DNA from: Siphlonurus alternatus
Lineage: Eukaryota > Arthropoda > Insecta > Ephemeroptera > Siphlonuridae
NCBI GenBank assembly: GCA_949825025.1
Contig: OX463784.1
Coordinates: 10,671,431 to 10,735,430 of the forward strand
Direction of reading: 5' to 3'
Length of the DNA stretch: 64,000 nt
In this document: positions 12,310-25,611 of the stretch, piece after piece
How positions within the stretch are numbered: position 1 is the first letter of the stretch
How the letters are laid out: the number at the start of each line of letters is the position of its first letter
Program-made: the position numbers and the translations under genes
Notes under the pieces: generated by a model
What the model saw: the letters and a program-made list of their open reading frames with translations, nothing else
What the model was told of the DNA's origin: nothing
The model's database searches: none

Positions 12310-13385
12310 AGATTTTGTAAATGAACTCATCCACACAAAAGAAAAAAAAAATGGGACAATGTAATTGGACATTGAAAAGTTAGCGAGTAATTGTGATACT
12401 CGATGCAGTTGAGATACAAAATCATTCGGTAGTAATAATATTCAGTTTCAGATATTTCTAATTCAAATTTTCAAATACATAATTAATGCAAAACAATTGT
12501 ACAAATGCAATTTTCAATTTATTATTTCACTATTTGCGTTTCATATAATTATCAATATTTAATTTAATAGTGATTTAAATTTTAGATACTCGCACGCCCC
12601 TTGCATCATCCAAAGACTGTGTGGAATTTTTCACTTGCATACAATTACAATTTTGCGTTTGTATTTTTATTAAAATTTTAATAATTTAAAAACTTTAAAT
12701 CATAATGTATAATAATTAATATTTATAATAATTTACAGGTATTATAATAACAAAAATATTCAGAATAATTATTATTATAAAAGATAATAATAATAAAAAT
12801 TTTAATTTTCTTTTTTGTTTTAAAATATATTGAATATTAATAAAAGACAAAAATTAATTTGTACTTATATTTTTACATGGTTGCGAATATTTAAAAATAT
12901 TAATTTTTAGAACATTATTATTGCATTTCATAAAATTTAATTCTCCCGATTCATCAATATTTTACGGTTATATAAAATATTAATTAACATAAAATTTTAT
13001 TACTCCAAAATAAAATTAACATAAGGAAATGAAGTGATTCATATACAAGAAAATTCGAAGAATCATTTCTAAATAACTTCACGGAATAATTTCTATAAAG
13101 CAAGGTGTTCTTATAGAGAGCTGCTGGAACCATGACCTCACTTAACTTGATTTTTTTACTACGCTGGCCTTTCTTCTTCTTCCTGCACCTTTCCCTTACC
13201 ACTTTCTTTCCTTTCCCTGTGACGACGACTCGATTACTGTCACGATTTGTGTATCAACAAAATTGTAAAAATTTTCAGTAAAAAAAATATCAAGTTTTCA
13301 CAAATTTTTATCGTGGTAATTTTAACAAGAATTTTATATAAATTTACTTAAGATATTTCTCATCAATAATAAAAATTGTAAAATT
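12310..13385. other. Unassigned A+T-rich DNA
   Basis: Mostly low-complexity A/T. The minus frame at 12984-13202 begins with a Lys/Arg-rich run but shows no family match. Confidence 0.5.
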
Positions 13386-13390
13386 GTTAA

Positions 13391-13725
13391 CGATGAATCT
13401 CATTTACTGCTGGAGTCAAAGAATATTTCCCTGCAAACGAATCGAATAAAATAAATTTTAAAAAATCGAGATTGTTCTAAAACTTAATCGCTTATGGTTT
13501 GAGCAAATTCAGTCTTGCAGCTTTCTTACAACAGCTCCATTTCCGGTTTCCATCCATAAGGCCAATGTTAAACTTCTACTTCAGTTTTCACAAAACTGAT
13601 AAGACAGATTCGCTTCAAAATTTGTATATCACCTATTGATGGTGAGTTCTAAGTCCCCTGCAAGTTTTGTTGCATTCAGGCGGTACGATTGCGAGATCTC
13701 AACCTACTGAGATTCATCCTTAAAG
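13391..13725 (+). repeat. 335-bp dispersed repeat, copy 1 of 4
   Basis: The block starts ATGAATCTCATT and includes ACAGCTCCATTTCCGGTTTC and TCACAAAACTGATAAGACAG, ending CTGAGATTCATCCTTAA. It is collinear with 58745-59079 (closest), 55757-56085 and 41012-41340. The weakly inverted ATGAATCTCA / TGAGATTCAT ends hint at a DNA element. Non-coding. Confidence 0.75.
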
Positions 13726-14049
13726 CATTTTTACAGTAAAGTTCTGTATTTATGATATACATCAGTATAATAAATTATTCTTTTGAAGATTTGAAGTCTG
13801 TTACCCATGAATTTTTACTTTTTTTCTCATGCATAAATGTATTTGGAATTGAATAAATAATTATAATTGAATTTTAATCAGTTGTCTTTCATTATAATTA
13901 AATATTTTATGAAGTAATATTTGAATCTTGAAATCATGCTGAGATTCATAAAAAAAAAAGTTTTAGTGTATAATAAAAGTATTTGTGAATCGTATAATAA
14001 TTTATTTTTAAAGTATTTTATTTAGTTACATTTACTTATGATATAATTT

Positions 14050-14163
14050 AAGGCCTGTTTGCTCGGTGTACATTTTCTGCACCCAATCGACCTTATGTAC
14101 ATGGAATATAAGGTAGATTGGGTGTAGAAAGTGTACACCGAGCAGGGTTTACGAACAGGCCTT
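14050..14163. mobile_element. Hairpin MITE, second TGCTCGG family copy
   Basis: AAGGCCTGTTTG...CGAACAGGCCTT ends enclose TGCTCGGTGTACATTTTCTG, CACCCAATCGACCTTA and their inverted partner around TGTACATGGAATA. It is very close in sequence to 5241-5355. Confidence 0.82.
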
Positions 14164-14997
14164 ATATCTTAATTGAATTCGAAAAAGGGTAAACAAAGTT
14201 CTCCGTCAGTGCTTTGTATTATGGTATTGAAATTTCATAAAAATGTTTAGAAGGGTATTTCCAGAGCACTACTTTCTTTTAGTACCAAGTAATTATCATT
14301 GCATATAAATTATTGAATTTATAAATTTCAATCACAATATGTTGAAAAAATAAACACCAGTTTTGAAGAACGCATTATCTATTCTATTGTAAAAAATATA
14401 ATAACTTATACAAATGAAAATTTTTGATACAATTATATAAAGAAAGACATTTCATTGGTTCTGAGAACACGCACCTCATACACTTGTGCCTATATACGCA
14501 TTTAAAATGATTAATTATATTGCGTGTGTAATATTGGTCACCTTTGAGAACACACGTCTTGCAATCGTTAATTTACTGGAATCATTTCTGCATTCTGGAG
14601 CGCTGACCAGCGAGGAAAGTTTGTTTACTTTTCGACACGCACATGCTTAACAGCTGATTTTCTGATATAAATATTGTGCAATATTGTTTTTTGAACTTAT
14701 GATCTCACAATATGATATAGTAATTGTTATATAAAAAAGCAAAACATTTTGTGATTTATATAATATATATTTACTATTACGTTCACTTTATTTATTTCGA
14801 TTATTAAATACCAATCTTACAGTACAATCACAAAGCGGATAAAAAAAATACTTGATATCGGTAAATATTAAACGAATATTGTTCCTGAAAGGACGTTATT
14901 ACTATCTCTTCAAGGTAAAGGGCGTATATGAAATATGAATTTTTATGAAATAGGCTATACTGACAATTGTGAGTATATTATTATTTGTTATTTTACC

Positions 14998-15298
14998 AAA
15001 AAGCATGATTTTTTTTTTTAATATTTGGACAAAGTACCTCGAATTATGAATTGTAAATTTCTTGTAACCCTTTAATGCCCTTAAAATCAGTCTGCAAAAC
15101 ACTATGACGTCATAATTTTGAAAATATTAATTTAACATTTTTGCATAGAGAAAAACGTTGCATGACTATGACATCTCTCCCTTCGATTTTAAGGCTTTTG
15201 AAGGATTTAAATATACCTGAAAAATTGACATTATATAAGTTCCCTTTTCAAATTTGGAATTAAAAATTTTCATGCATACATACAGGTTACCCATTCTG
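14998..15298. mobile_element. TGACGTCA-hairpin MITE, copy 2 (decayed)
   Basis: It keeps CCCTTTAATGCCCTTAAAAT, CACTATGACGTCATAA and the partner TTGCATGACTATGACAT. The right CRE-like site is mutated (GACATCTC) and the ends are eroded. Confidence 0.65.
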
Positions 15299-15728
15299 TA
15301 ATCTCTGCGTCTCTTGAAGCTGTAGTAAATAAGTTAGGGTAATGCTTATTTTAAGGTAACTACTTGTATATGAACTAACATTTCGTGGTTTTGTTAAAGT
15401 CGAGGGTACATAAAAAAGTGACCTCAATGTGGTGCCCGAAATGCCAGCTAACCAGCCTGGTTGACAAGCCTGGGCCGGTAAAGCCAGTTTACTCAGTTTT
15501 TTTTTTTTTTTTTTTACTAAAACAATCGTGACATTTCGTAGTAACAGGTTATTTTCTAATCGTCATTATGTCGTTGAAAATATGCATGTGAATATTGAGG
15601 AAAAAAAAATATTTAAGCAGGATTTTTAACATGCAACTCGGGATAGCATGAAAGTTATGTTTTTCTGGTCGTCAAGCAGTATAATTATGGTGAATTTAAA
15701 CTTCTTAGAGGGACTGCTATTATTTATT

Positions 15729-15857
<129 letters not shown>

Positions 15858-16741
15858 ACCACTGCTAGACTGCAAATTTGAACCATACTGATAATGTGTA
15901 GGGCTGCATATCAAGATTGATGTTTTAATATTTAAACCTGACCAGATACGAATTCGAAACTCATCTCACGGAATCCAGTTTATGATTTAAGTTTATTAAT
16001 ATACGTTAAGTCATAATGTCAGCGGCCACCAATAAACATAAAAGCTTTTTAATGTGAAAGCAGCAGAACCTTTAGACACTAAATGATAATTACTAATTAA
16101 ACATTTGTATGTATGTTAAATTCTTTAACAATACACAATGGGAATTATCGTCGAAAATTAATTAAAATTTGGATGTTGTTCTTTTTTTATTATTTTATAT
16201 TATAGTATATTATTATATAAGAAAACATTAAAACAAGTAAAATAACCTGAAATTTATTTATTTGCATTATTTTCTTTATATTACAATTTTTTCAATACAT
16301 GCATGCATTTCTTATCAAATTCAAGGTCAAGGAGAATACATAGGGAGTGGGAAGAGAGGGGGCGTGGCAGAAGCCAGCTTGTGTTCGATCAGCTGTTTTT
16401 GTACGGTGATGCAAGATGTACACGGAGAGACAGTGTTGTCGGATCGATGCCTGGTCTCGAAATTAACCCGCGTTAGGATACGGCTTTCAGACAATTTGCT
16501 ATTTTATGCCTTTATTTTGATCTTTATGATCTCAAAGTTCTACAAGCCTATTACTTGATTTATTTCTGATTTTTCAGTACTATTATTCTTTCATTTGTTA
16601 CTAAATAAATTATATAAATTGATAAAATAAATTCCTCCCACACAACACGTCTTTTGAAGATTGGCGCTATTGCGAAGATGACCGGAAACGGGAAACGAAA
16701 CTTCCGCTTCCGCAATATTCCCGCCAATATTACGTATAGTC

Positions 16742-16944
16742 CAATTTACATTATATTCCATCCGGAAGTAGCTGGAAGTGTAAGGTTTCTGGTCTTTCTA
16801 TTCATATTTCAGATGAGTGTTACAATTTCACACATAGGTCGGTATTTCTACTTCAAACCACTTTGTAAAGTTTCAAAACTGAATTACAAACAGAAAAAAA
16901 CAAATTTGATACTTCCGGCTACTTCCGGATGTAATGTCAAATTA
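16742..16944. mobile_element. ~200-bp MITE, CTTCCGG ends, copy 2
   Basis: TTCCATCCGGAAGTAGCTGG and its partner CCGGCTACTTCCGGATG. The 100-residue open frame spanning it is a by-product of the repeat. Confidence 0.8.
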
Positions 16945-17302
16945 ACTGTAGTGTAATCCCGTGAATGAGAATTGACGCGATAGTTAAAACGAGATGCATA
17001 TTAATGAATTATATTATTACGTAATCTACCTGGAGACCCGGGTTTGATGCCGATGTGTTGCAAGGATATTATTTTTTTTAGTTATTATTTCATAAATATT
17101 TTCTATCGGTATAATGCTATTCAAGATTCAAGTATTCAAACGAAAATTTATAAGTGTAAAAACAATTTTTAATTTATTTTTATTATTTTTTTTTTATCAT
17201 GCGTGGATTAGTTATTAATTAAAAATAATTTTTATAATGAAATAATGGTTCAATGATTTCACCGAGTGAAACGAAGCATTAAAAAGTAATTAAAAAGTTC
17301 TC

Positions 17303-17384
17303 TGTCCCAACTGGGATTCGAACCCACGTCGCTGAGCGATATCAGATTTGAAGTCGGGCGCTTTTCCAATTGAGCTATACTCAA
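17303..17384 (-). tRNA. tRNA-like sequence, anticodon UCA, long variable arm; probable pseudogene
   Basis: On the minus strand, TAGCTCAATTGG is a perfect A box and GGTTCGAATCC a perfect B box. The anticodon loop is CTTCAAA, giving UCA, which reads UGA (stop or selenocysteine). TCGC-TCA-GCGA forms a class II variable arm like Ser, Leu or Sec tRNAs. The acceptor halves (TTGAGTA and TTGGGAC) do not pair, and the D and anticodon stems carry mismatches. A functional tRNA is unlikely; a decayed Ser(UGA)-type or tRNA-derived repeat head is more likely. Confidence 0.6.
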
Positions 17385-17821
17385 GATTAGAGAGGGGAGA
17401 AGAGATTTCAGTATAATAATATGACTTGTAAGTTTTGTTTAAATCAAAATGGCGGTCTCCATATTTCACATGTCACTGCAATATGTTTTGAATTATTATA
17501 ACAACAAACACAAACTGATTACAAAATGATTATAAAAAATATGAAAAAAATTGTGCGGTAACTCATAACTTCTGAATGTTTGTATTTATTCCATAAAATA
17601 ATAAAGTTCGTGTAAGACCAATCTTGATGCAAGTAAATTTCGAGACCAGGGACACCATGGTGACCACCAGATGGCAGCACTTGCAAAGAAAAGATTCGAG
17701 CTTCATAAGAATTTCTTTGGAGTGGTTGTTTCTGCAAATTGTTTGAACTTTGTTGAACACAGGTTTGAATCGCTGATTAGCATTGATGGACAGGTAAGAT
17801 GGTCCTCCCTATCTATCCTCC

Positions 17822-18051
17822 TTGTTCAAGGTTGGCTTTATACAGGTTAGGCCACGTGCGTATTTCGTGCGTCATTTTTCCACTATTTTCAGGACCCATT
17901 GCACCGCGAAAATTCAAAAATAGCATTGCATCATGGGCGCATTCAAAGTTTCGCGGCACGATGGGTCCTGGAATACTTGAATCTGATTGGCTAAGCCCGT
18001 TAACTTTGGTCAAATCGGAGGCTTAACCTGTATAAAGCCAACCTTGATCAA
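17822..18051. mobile_element. 230-bp foldback MITE
   Basis: The ends TTGTTCAAGGTTGGCTTTAT and its near-perfect complement are followed by ACAGGTTAGGCC / GGCTTAACCTGT. Inner arms CAGGACCCATTGCACCGCGA / TTTCGCGGCACGATGGGTCC pair around a short A+T spacer. Confidence 0.82.
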
Positions 18052-18059
18052 ATTAAAAG

Positions 18060-19600
18060 CCTAAAAAAAAAAGTTTTTGTGATTTTATATACTAATAATA
18101 TGCTAGGTTTGTTTAATAAAATTGTTGACGTTTTAATTTTAATTGAAAGGTTAAATTGACTACAGGTTTCGTTAACTAATGCCAGCTGAATATTAATTTT
18201 CCTCATATTTCTAATGGTACCAAGAGAATTTGTAAAAAAAAAAAATGTATGTAACAATATGAATTAAAAGTTAATATGGCATTCAAATATAAAATAAAAC
18301 AATTGAAATTAATAATTTACCGTCTTGCTTGCAAATTCATATTGAGAAGAAAAAAATAAAATGAAGTTAACATTTATTTAATTGATTCGGAAATTTCCAA
18401 TGCATTACTTTAATTTCAATGCAATATGGTATAATTGGAGTTGCGGATCAAAGCTATTTTTATATTTAAATAAGAACTCCCTTAATTTTAGCATTAATTG
18501 ACCAAACCTGAAGTCAATCTAGATTTATAATTCAAATAATAACCACCATTTATGTATTTTTATTAATTAAACATTGCTTATAACACAGTCCACTATTTTT
18601 AAGAATACGTCATTTAGACTACAATGAATTAATTAGTAATTAAAATTAATTATATTAAATTTAATAAAATTAATTAAAAAAAATCATGAAAATTTATAAT
18701 TAAAGTTTTATTATTAAATTTATTCTTATGATTAATTATTAATTAAAAGTTAAAAATAATAATAAATTAAAAATATTGCAATTCATATTTAAAATTAAAT
18801 TTTTTTTTTCAGTGACTTTTTACAAAATTGTTTAATTTTTTTTAACATTCACGAAACAAACGAATATTAAAATTATACGATTTGCAAACTTGTTTACCTT
18901 GGTGATAAAAAATAGTAAACACGCTGTGAAATGAAATTAAAAGGCCACGATGATTGATTCAAATAATGTTTTTATTTATCATCAACATTATATGAAAGTT
19001 TTATAACCATTCGTCTCGCCTTACAAAAAAAAAAATACTGCACAACAAATCGGCACCTATATAGTCAGTAATAAAACAAACAATTAAGTGGCGCCCAAGT
19101 CTTTCTGAAAGTTTATAATATCATTATCAACATTATAATATATTGTACATAAATTAATTAATAATATTATCATGCACACTGAAAAATAATATTTGTAAAT
19201 TTTTTTAAAATATCAGTGCTCTTATTAGTAGGCTCTTTGAAATAATTTCTCTGATGAAATATTTCGAAAAACAATCCATCAAATCAATATTATTTCATAA
19301 TTAATCAGTATAGAAATTTGGAGTACCATTTGTTTGGTAAGTTTGGTTGAGACAGTAATAATTAATTACATTAACTTGAGCAGGGTTTAAATAACTTATT
19401 GGATTTTTAAATTAATGATAATAATCTAATTAAAATTGATGATAAAATACTTATATTGTTACTCAAAATATTTTATCCACATATAATTTTTACTTTTTAT
19501 ATATTATAAATATAAATTATAATAAAGAAATTACAGAATATTAAACTCCCTAATAAACCTACAAAAGAATTGTAGCATTCAAATTTAGCAAGACAGGTCT
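18060..19600. other. A+T-rich DNA, no gene seen
   Basis: Long A/T low-complexity runs, notably 18640-18830. Nothing else recognised. Confidence 0.55.
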
Positions 19601-19607
19601 CTGAACA

Positions 19608-19795
19608 GCATGAACTTTACTCTTGCCTCACTTGCTAGAGCTGCAGATCCAATAGACAAAGAGATGCATATTTGTAATTTTGAAAGATATCAGATGAGCA
19701 CAAAGTCTATCAATATCAAAAGGGTTTTGGTTCACCACGCCGTCATAAACTTCGTAGTAACACCTACAAACAAAGCAGAAGTACACTAAAATCCC
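19608..19795 (+). repeat. Dispersed repeat, TTGCTAGAGCTGCAG family, copy 2
   Basis: GAACTTTACTCTTGCCTCAC and TTGCTAGAGCTGCAGATCC at the left; CACCACGCCGTCATAAAC and ACAAAGCAGAAGTACAC at the right. Confidence 0.68.
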
Positions 19796-20309
19796 TAAAT
19801 ATAACTTTATATATTGAATATAGTTTTTAGCATATAACTTAATTTGTACACGCCGTAATCTCAATCTTTATAACTAACTGTACTTTAATTGACATTATTT
19901 ATGAAACCCACATTTGATATCAAATTATTTGCGGACTATTTTTTTTCAGTGCAGTCTAATATTTATACGAAATCAATATAAAGTAGTGAGCAGGTTGTTT
20001 TAGCCTACGGGAAGGCCGGAGCGGCGCCTGAGTTAGTGAAAGTGCTGCTGTTAACATCATCTGTAGCAACCGAGTCATCATCAGTAACACTTTCCCTGCT
20101 CCTACACAAATGTGTACTAACTACAGCTTTCATTACACACTATACTTGATATAATATAACCCCACCCTGCCCCTAAGCTTATGCAGTATATATCCAATAT
20201 ATGTAATAAGAAGCATGACATAATATTATACTAACTGATGTTATATTAATTAATTGTAACTTAAATATGTTTGTTTTTAATTATTTTACTTCATGATACA
20301 ACTATAATA

Positions 20310-20770
20310 GATAGGTCCATCAGTCCTACGAATTTGGACTGATCTGCGCATTTTGGCCAAAAACACCCAAGGTGACGTCACTTAGTGAGCTCAAAACAGC
20401 TGTTTTGCTGCACGAGGGGCCCCTACCAGAGGAGAATTTTTGTTCAACATTAGCGAGAACGTTGCTTTTTATCTCATCTCAAATTTGATATTTATTTGCA
20501 ATACTACAAGCCAAACCGGTTGCAGTAACGTATTAAAAGAATTTTTAAACACTGCGATTCGCAAGCAATCTGGGGTAGAAGTTCGTATCTTTGTTCATAA
20601 AGCATACAAAGTTGCTATTGGCTGTGCGCAGATTAGTCACCTAGCGTTTGCGCAGCTTCATTTGGATTCAAGCTTTTTTATCATGCACACTTCGCAGAGC
20701 CATGCGCAGTAGACTACTAACATTTAAAACTCGTTTCTGCGCAGCTTTTCTAAGCCGTGGCTATTAATTT
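20310..20770 (+). other. Base composition island with a 90-residue open frame of unknown nature
   Basis: This stretch is clearly less A+T-rich than its surroundings and includes GGTGACGTCACTTAG and several TGCGCA-containing words. The frame at 20440-20712 encodes a hydrophobic start and a mixed C-terminal half with no recognised domain. It may be part of an unrecognised repeat or an exon, and coding is doubtful. Confidence 0.25.
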
Positions 20771-20774
20771 ACGA

Positions 20775-22400
20775 AAAACTCTATAATATAGCAGAAAAAA
20801 TTAAACGTATGCACCGTGCGCATGGGACGGCCCTGATTTTACTTTACTATTTGAATTATTATTAAATACTTAAATAAAAATTGTATTCAAAACATTTAAA
20901 AATTAAATATTTAATTTGTTATTATTAAAATAAATCTTTTTAAAAAAAAAATTTTTTGTGTTTACAAAATAAATACGTGAATTTTATCAAAATATATTTA
21001 TATGAAATACAGATTATACTTTAATAATAATTATGAAAGATATATAAAATATTGTTCAGCGAAATATTTTACTTTGAAAACTGTTTCTCTTTGATCTATT
21101 GCTTTGTCTCAATTGGATATTATAATAATTAAAACACTTTATAATTGTGCTGCTATGCAATAATGATAATGAAATGATTAATTAATTTGAACTAAAATTT
21201 GACTTGAAATGAAAACGTAACCGGCAATGATAAAAACAATGGCTTTTTTTTTTTACAAAATATTGTAAGAAAAATGAACAAAAAACAATTAATTTAATCA
21301 TAACCCTTAATTAATGTCTTCCTTAAAAAATATCGAGTAAAAATTTTTTTTAGGAAAATTAAAAAATACAAGTTTTGTATATAATTACAATTTTATTAAT
21401 TACATCATTTATACCACAATAAACTGAGGTTTTATTATATAAAATAATACTAAAAAAGAGTATATTAAATTATATATAATTATACAAATATATATATATT
21501 ATATATATAAAACTGATACAGGTAAATAATGTAGTTATAAAATCATGATATCTATCTATTATTATAGTAAATAAATTTAACGAATAAATTTGCACTTTTT
21601 GAGTGTAAATTTGTAATAAAGATTAAATTTGAAATATTTTGATTAAATTTAACATCTGAAAAGAATACAAATATTTTGTTCTATGGAATACCGTGAGGAT
21701 AAAACAAAATCACATTTATCTAATTTAATCCAAAATCCCTTTCCTTCAATTAAAAATGTCTAATAATTATAACTATAATAATTGTTTGTGCAGATGATTC
21801 ACTGCCTCTATGACCCGGTACTGTCTAATAGGTGACCTTTGAGGACACTGTGCTGACCCCTTGACCTTCATACTTACGTCAATGGGAATTATCGTCTTTG
21901 TTATCGACCCTCCCGGAACATTGGAGACACACATTGCTGATAAACAGTTTGGGGTCTCGAGATGTCTGCTTACTGTATTTAGACTTTTTTTTATCATTAT
22001 GTAGCGGTATTGTAAAGATGTAATAAGATAGATAGATAGATCTATAATCAATTTCATTAATAATTAAATTATAAATTTTATTTATGAAAGTTGTTAATGT
22101 AATAATAATTTTTTTTTGTAAATAAATTTATTTTTAAAATTTGTAATTTTTAATATAACTGGTATTAATATTTAAATAATTTTATTGTAATATAAAATTA
22201 AAAACTATGGAATAAAATAAGTTATATATTAATTAATTTAACATTAAAAAACAAAAATAGGGAATTTTAAGCATTAAATTAAAAATTTAAATTAAAGAGC
22301 TGGATCTCTTTTACACACGACATTCGACAAGTCTAGTCTAATTACAAATTAACAATAAAAGTAATAGTGATACCTTTAATTAATTGAATATAGCTGTATT
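20775..22400. other. A+T-rich DNA with one conserved-looking patch
   Basis: Mostly A/T runs. The patch at 21785-21975 is more G+C-rich (TGACCCGGTACTGTC, ACCCTCCCGGAACATTGG) and could be a decayed element; no product was recognised in any frame. Confidence 0.45.
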
Positions 22401-22404
22401 TAAA

Positions 22405-22600
22405 TGCATTGGGGAGTTATCGACTGATCACCGAAGTCAAGGAATGCCAAGTATGGTTAGCAGTTAGACCGATTATTATTTTTTCAGATAATTTGTCAAC
22501 CCCGTTCCGGATGAGCCTTATATTAGATACGGACATGTTGGGTTTCAGAAAGTTTGGGGATGTAAACTTAAAAGTTAGTAAGTAAGAAGCAGGAAGCAAA
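22405..22600 (+). mobile_element. 5S-derived SINE copy E, old and shortened
   Basis: It keeps TGATCACCGAAGTCAAGGAA, a decayed TGGTTAGCAGTTAGACC and the GTTTCAGAAAGTTTGGGG tail block. The central part is deleted and divergence is high. Confidence 0.7.
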
Positions 22601-22604
22601 ATGC

Positions 22605-23945
22605 ATCATTACAGTTCCTAATTTATTTTAAAAAATACATATTCTTACAATTATTTATTCATTACTAGCATTTTTCCATGGACATGTGCATTTATATTCA
22701 GGAACTCCCAAATACACGTTATTTTTTCGTTTACTTTTTGCAATAATATTATTATTATTAATATTTAAACATTATGTCATTCTTAATACGATTTGACAAC
22801 AGCTACGCTTTTTTTCTATAAATTAATAGCAGCTACACTTTTTTTCTATAAATTAATAGTATACAAATTATTCCAATAATTTCAACCAATTTACTCTTTT
22901 GTATAATCGTAATTAAAATGACTAAAAAAAAAGCTATATTCAACCGGTTTATTTATCTGTTGATGTTGGCATTATCCGCTTTTTTTTTAATTGTACGTAT
23001 ATAACTGACACGTGTATTCAATATCTAATAATGTAATTACTTAAATGATAATAATTCTACGCAATTCAAATCACAATCTCGAACAACAAAATTTATCCAC
23101 GCCCAATAAACAATCAGCTGATTTTTATTCTACGCAGTGCCATCTTAAGTGACGGAAGCTGAATATCTAATCTCTTTTCAGCCTTGACACGTTCCCGAAA
23201 ATTATTATTATTACGACAATTTTTATCAACCACCGTACGAATTTTATTTTCGTCTCATTTTCTGTGACCTCAAGGTCATTTGGTAACCTTGATTATTTGA
23301 CACACAGAACCACTGAATGTGCTGAGAAAACTTTCTATTAATTTTAAATTATCAAATTTTGTTAATTTAACTGTGTAAACGTGATTAAAATCTTAATTAA
23401 TTTAGCTTTAATGCAATATTTATATTCAAGAATCCTGTTTTTTAATGAAATATAGAAATGCGATATATTTAAAGATTGAGAAGCTTTAATATTGACGACA
23501 CAATTCTCTCAGCCAATAAAAATCTAGCGCGCGAACTGCGCGCGACGACATGTTCTATCAAGCTTCCTATCCTTTAACCCAGCGGTACCTGGTTTTTAAT
23601 TTTTTTCGGTGGTTCTTATGAAGGGCAAGATTAATAATTCATATGAGCCACGGGAAAGATCACTTTACACGACATAAAAAATATTCGAGATTTTGTGCAG
23701 CATAGAATTTGAATGAAAAAATAAATAAGATTTTTCTCCTAACAAACCTTATAATATGGATCGAGCGATGTCAGAATGCGGCGCTGCGGCATTTTTAAGT
23801 TGAAGCTTGTCATTAGATTTGATTTTACTTCAAAATAATCTTCATTAAATTTTAAGACATCCAGAAATATTTCACTGTATACATTTAACTCCCAAATCTT
23901 CATAACTCTCAATAACCTATACGATAACTTACTTTCGTACCAATG
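22605..23945. other. A+T-rich DNA, no gene seen
   Basis: A tandem duplication of CAGCTACGCTTTTTTTCTAT-type sequence occurs at about 22800-22858, and a short GCGCGCG palindrome near 23525-23545. No coding evidence. Confidence 0.5.
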
Positions 23946-23951
23946 TAGTTA

Positions 23952-24392
23952 AAGGGGTACGGTAACAAAGTGAATACTTTTTTTTACATATTCGGGCAGC
24001 TAAGAATTATTCTAACATCCCTGTGGCTCAACATTTTTGTACAATGCCTAGTTATTTTAAAATTAATAATTATTTAATTTGAAAAGTGAGTTCAAAAGCC
24101 GTTGGTTGATTCAAGTCGGTGCGTGCCCGCAGCGGCCGGTGATACCGGTGATACGACAAGAAAGGGGCGGGAGGAGGTTCCCATGATTCGCGAGAAATTC
24201 TCGTCGTATCAGCGGCTGCTGCGGACGCGCACCGACTTGAATCAACCAACGGTTTTTGAACTCACTTTTCAAACTAAATAATTAATTTTAAAATAACTAG
24301 GCATTGTACGAAAATATTGAGTCACAGGGATATCAGAATAATTCTTAGCTGCCCGAATATGTAAAAAAAAAGGATTCACTTTGGTACCCCTT
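23952..24392. mobile_element. 441-bp foldback MITE with G+C-rich core
   Basis: AAGGGGTAC... and ...GTACCCCTT ends are flanked by TA. Arms of about 200 bp include TCGGGCAGCTAAGAATTATT and TTGGTTGATTCAAGTCGGTG with their inverted copies. The core (about 24115-24235) is strongly G+C-rich, with CCGCAGCGGCCGGTGATACC. Non-coding. Confidence 0.85.
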
Positions 24393-25364
24393 TATGAGTA
24401 GGATTAATTCTTAATTTAAAGTTTCACAATATGATTTATTTTTTTATTTATGATTCAGTTGTAACAACGTAAGAAATGAAAAGTAATCTATATATGAGCA
24501 TTGACACTTAGTTTTGGCGATGAAATTATTAATAATAATTATTATAAACTTATTATCGTAATATACTATTTTAAATTATAACTAATTAAAATGAAAACTC
24601 AATATTAAAAATACTTGTTTTGTAATTAAATTAAACATTTTTTTTTTAGAATTTATAATAAACATTTTTTTTTAAATTTATGTATAAGTTAAAACAAATT
24701 ATTAAAATATAATAGTTTTCTTTAATTTATTACACATTACAAGTTAAGATCTCTTGTATGAATACCAATTTTATTTATTAGTCATGATAATTTTTACTAA
24801 TTAGAAAAATGTAATTAAGCCATGGTTGTATTTAACGGAACCTCGTAAAAACGCACTTAGTACTTTCAGTATGAAGTAATTATTATACGTTACACACAAT
24901 AATTACTTTGCATTAAAAATCAATACCATTCGTAAAAAAAAATTGTAAACTTTCAAATGATAAAATTATTTTTTGTTCATAATTTTCTAATATGTATTTT
25001 TAAAAACAACTAATTTTATAAATATCATTTATTTTTTTATTCTGTAAAAGACGTACTTTAACAAAAAACTGTTTTCTCTTCGTTAAAGAAATTCTTATTA
25101 ATTAATGTTATGTTTTGTTATTGTAAAACCAATGATCTGAAGATAGCTTTTTTGTTACTATATTTTTCGTCCTAATTTTGTTTACAGAATGCAGTTTCAC
25201 TTTGAGGCCAGGGGGCAACTTAACAATGCACTTTCAGAGTCAACAGAGATGATGCTACACTGAGAAAATAGTTTTGATTCTTTGGAGAAAAATAACTAAC
25301 TTTTATAATGGAGGCTTCAAGTCAGCTGATTTTGCATTTTTTCTAATCGTCCATTACTAAAAAC

Positions 25365-25611
25365 CAAGGATTTTGTATGTATGGATAGGTGATGGTACTG
25401 CCGTCGGTGAGGCACAGTCGTGAGGAGGAAGTGGGTGGCGGTTACAACAGTAACCAATGGGATGTCTGCCATCTTACGTTGGGGAACTTCCATACATTTA
25501 CAATGCAGATGGTTGCGCTCGGTCGCCATCTTACGTTGGAGATTTGCCTCAGTAGCTCTAATGCTATATAATTGGTATAGAGATAACCTATCCATACATA
25601 CAAAATCCTTG
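25365..25611. mobile_element. 247-bp hAT-like MITE, complete with 8-bp TSD
   Basis: The TIRs read CAAGGATTTTGTATGTATGG and its complement. CTAAAAAC is duplicated on both sides (25357-25364, 25612-25619). An 8-bp duplication with CA..TG ends fits the hAT superfamily. The interior holds GTTGCGCTCGGTCGCCATC and CCATCTTACGTTGG repeats shared with 60287-60740. Non-coding. Confidence 0.88.

Noticed and set aside
16654..16956. 100-residue frame, similar to one at 35759-36040
   Set aside because: Both are read through copies of the CTTCCGG-ended MITE; their similarity is the repeat, not a conserved protein.
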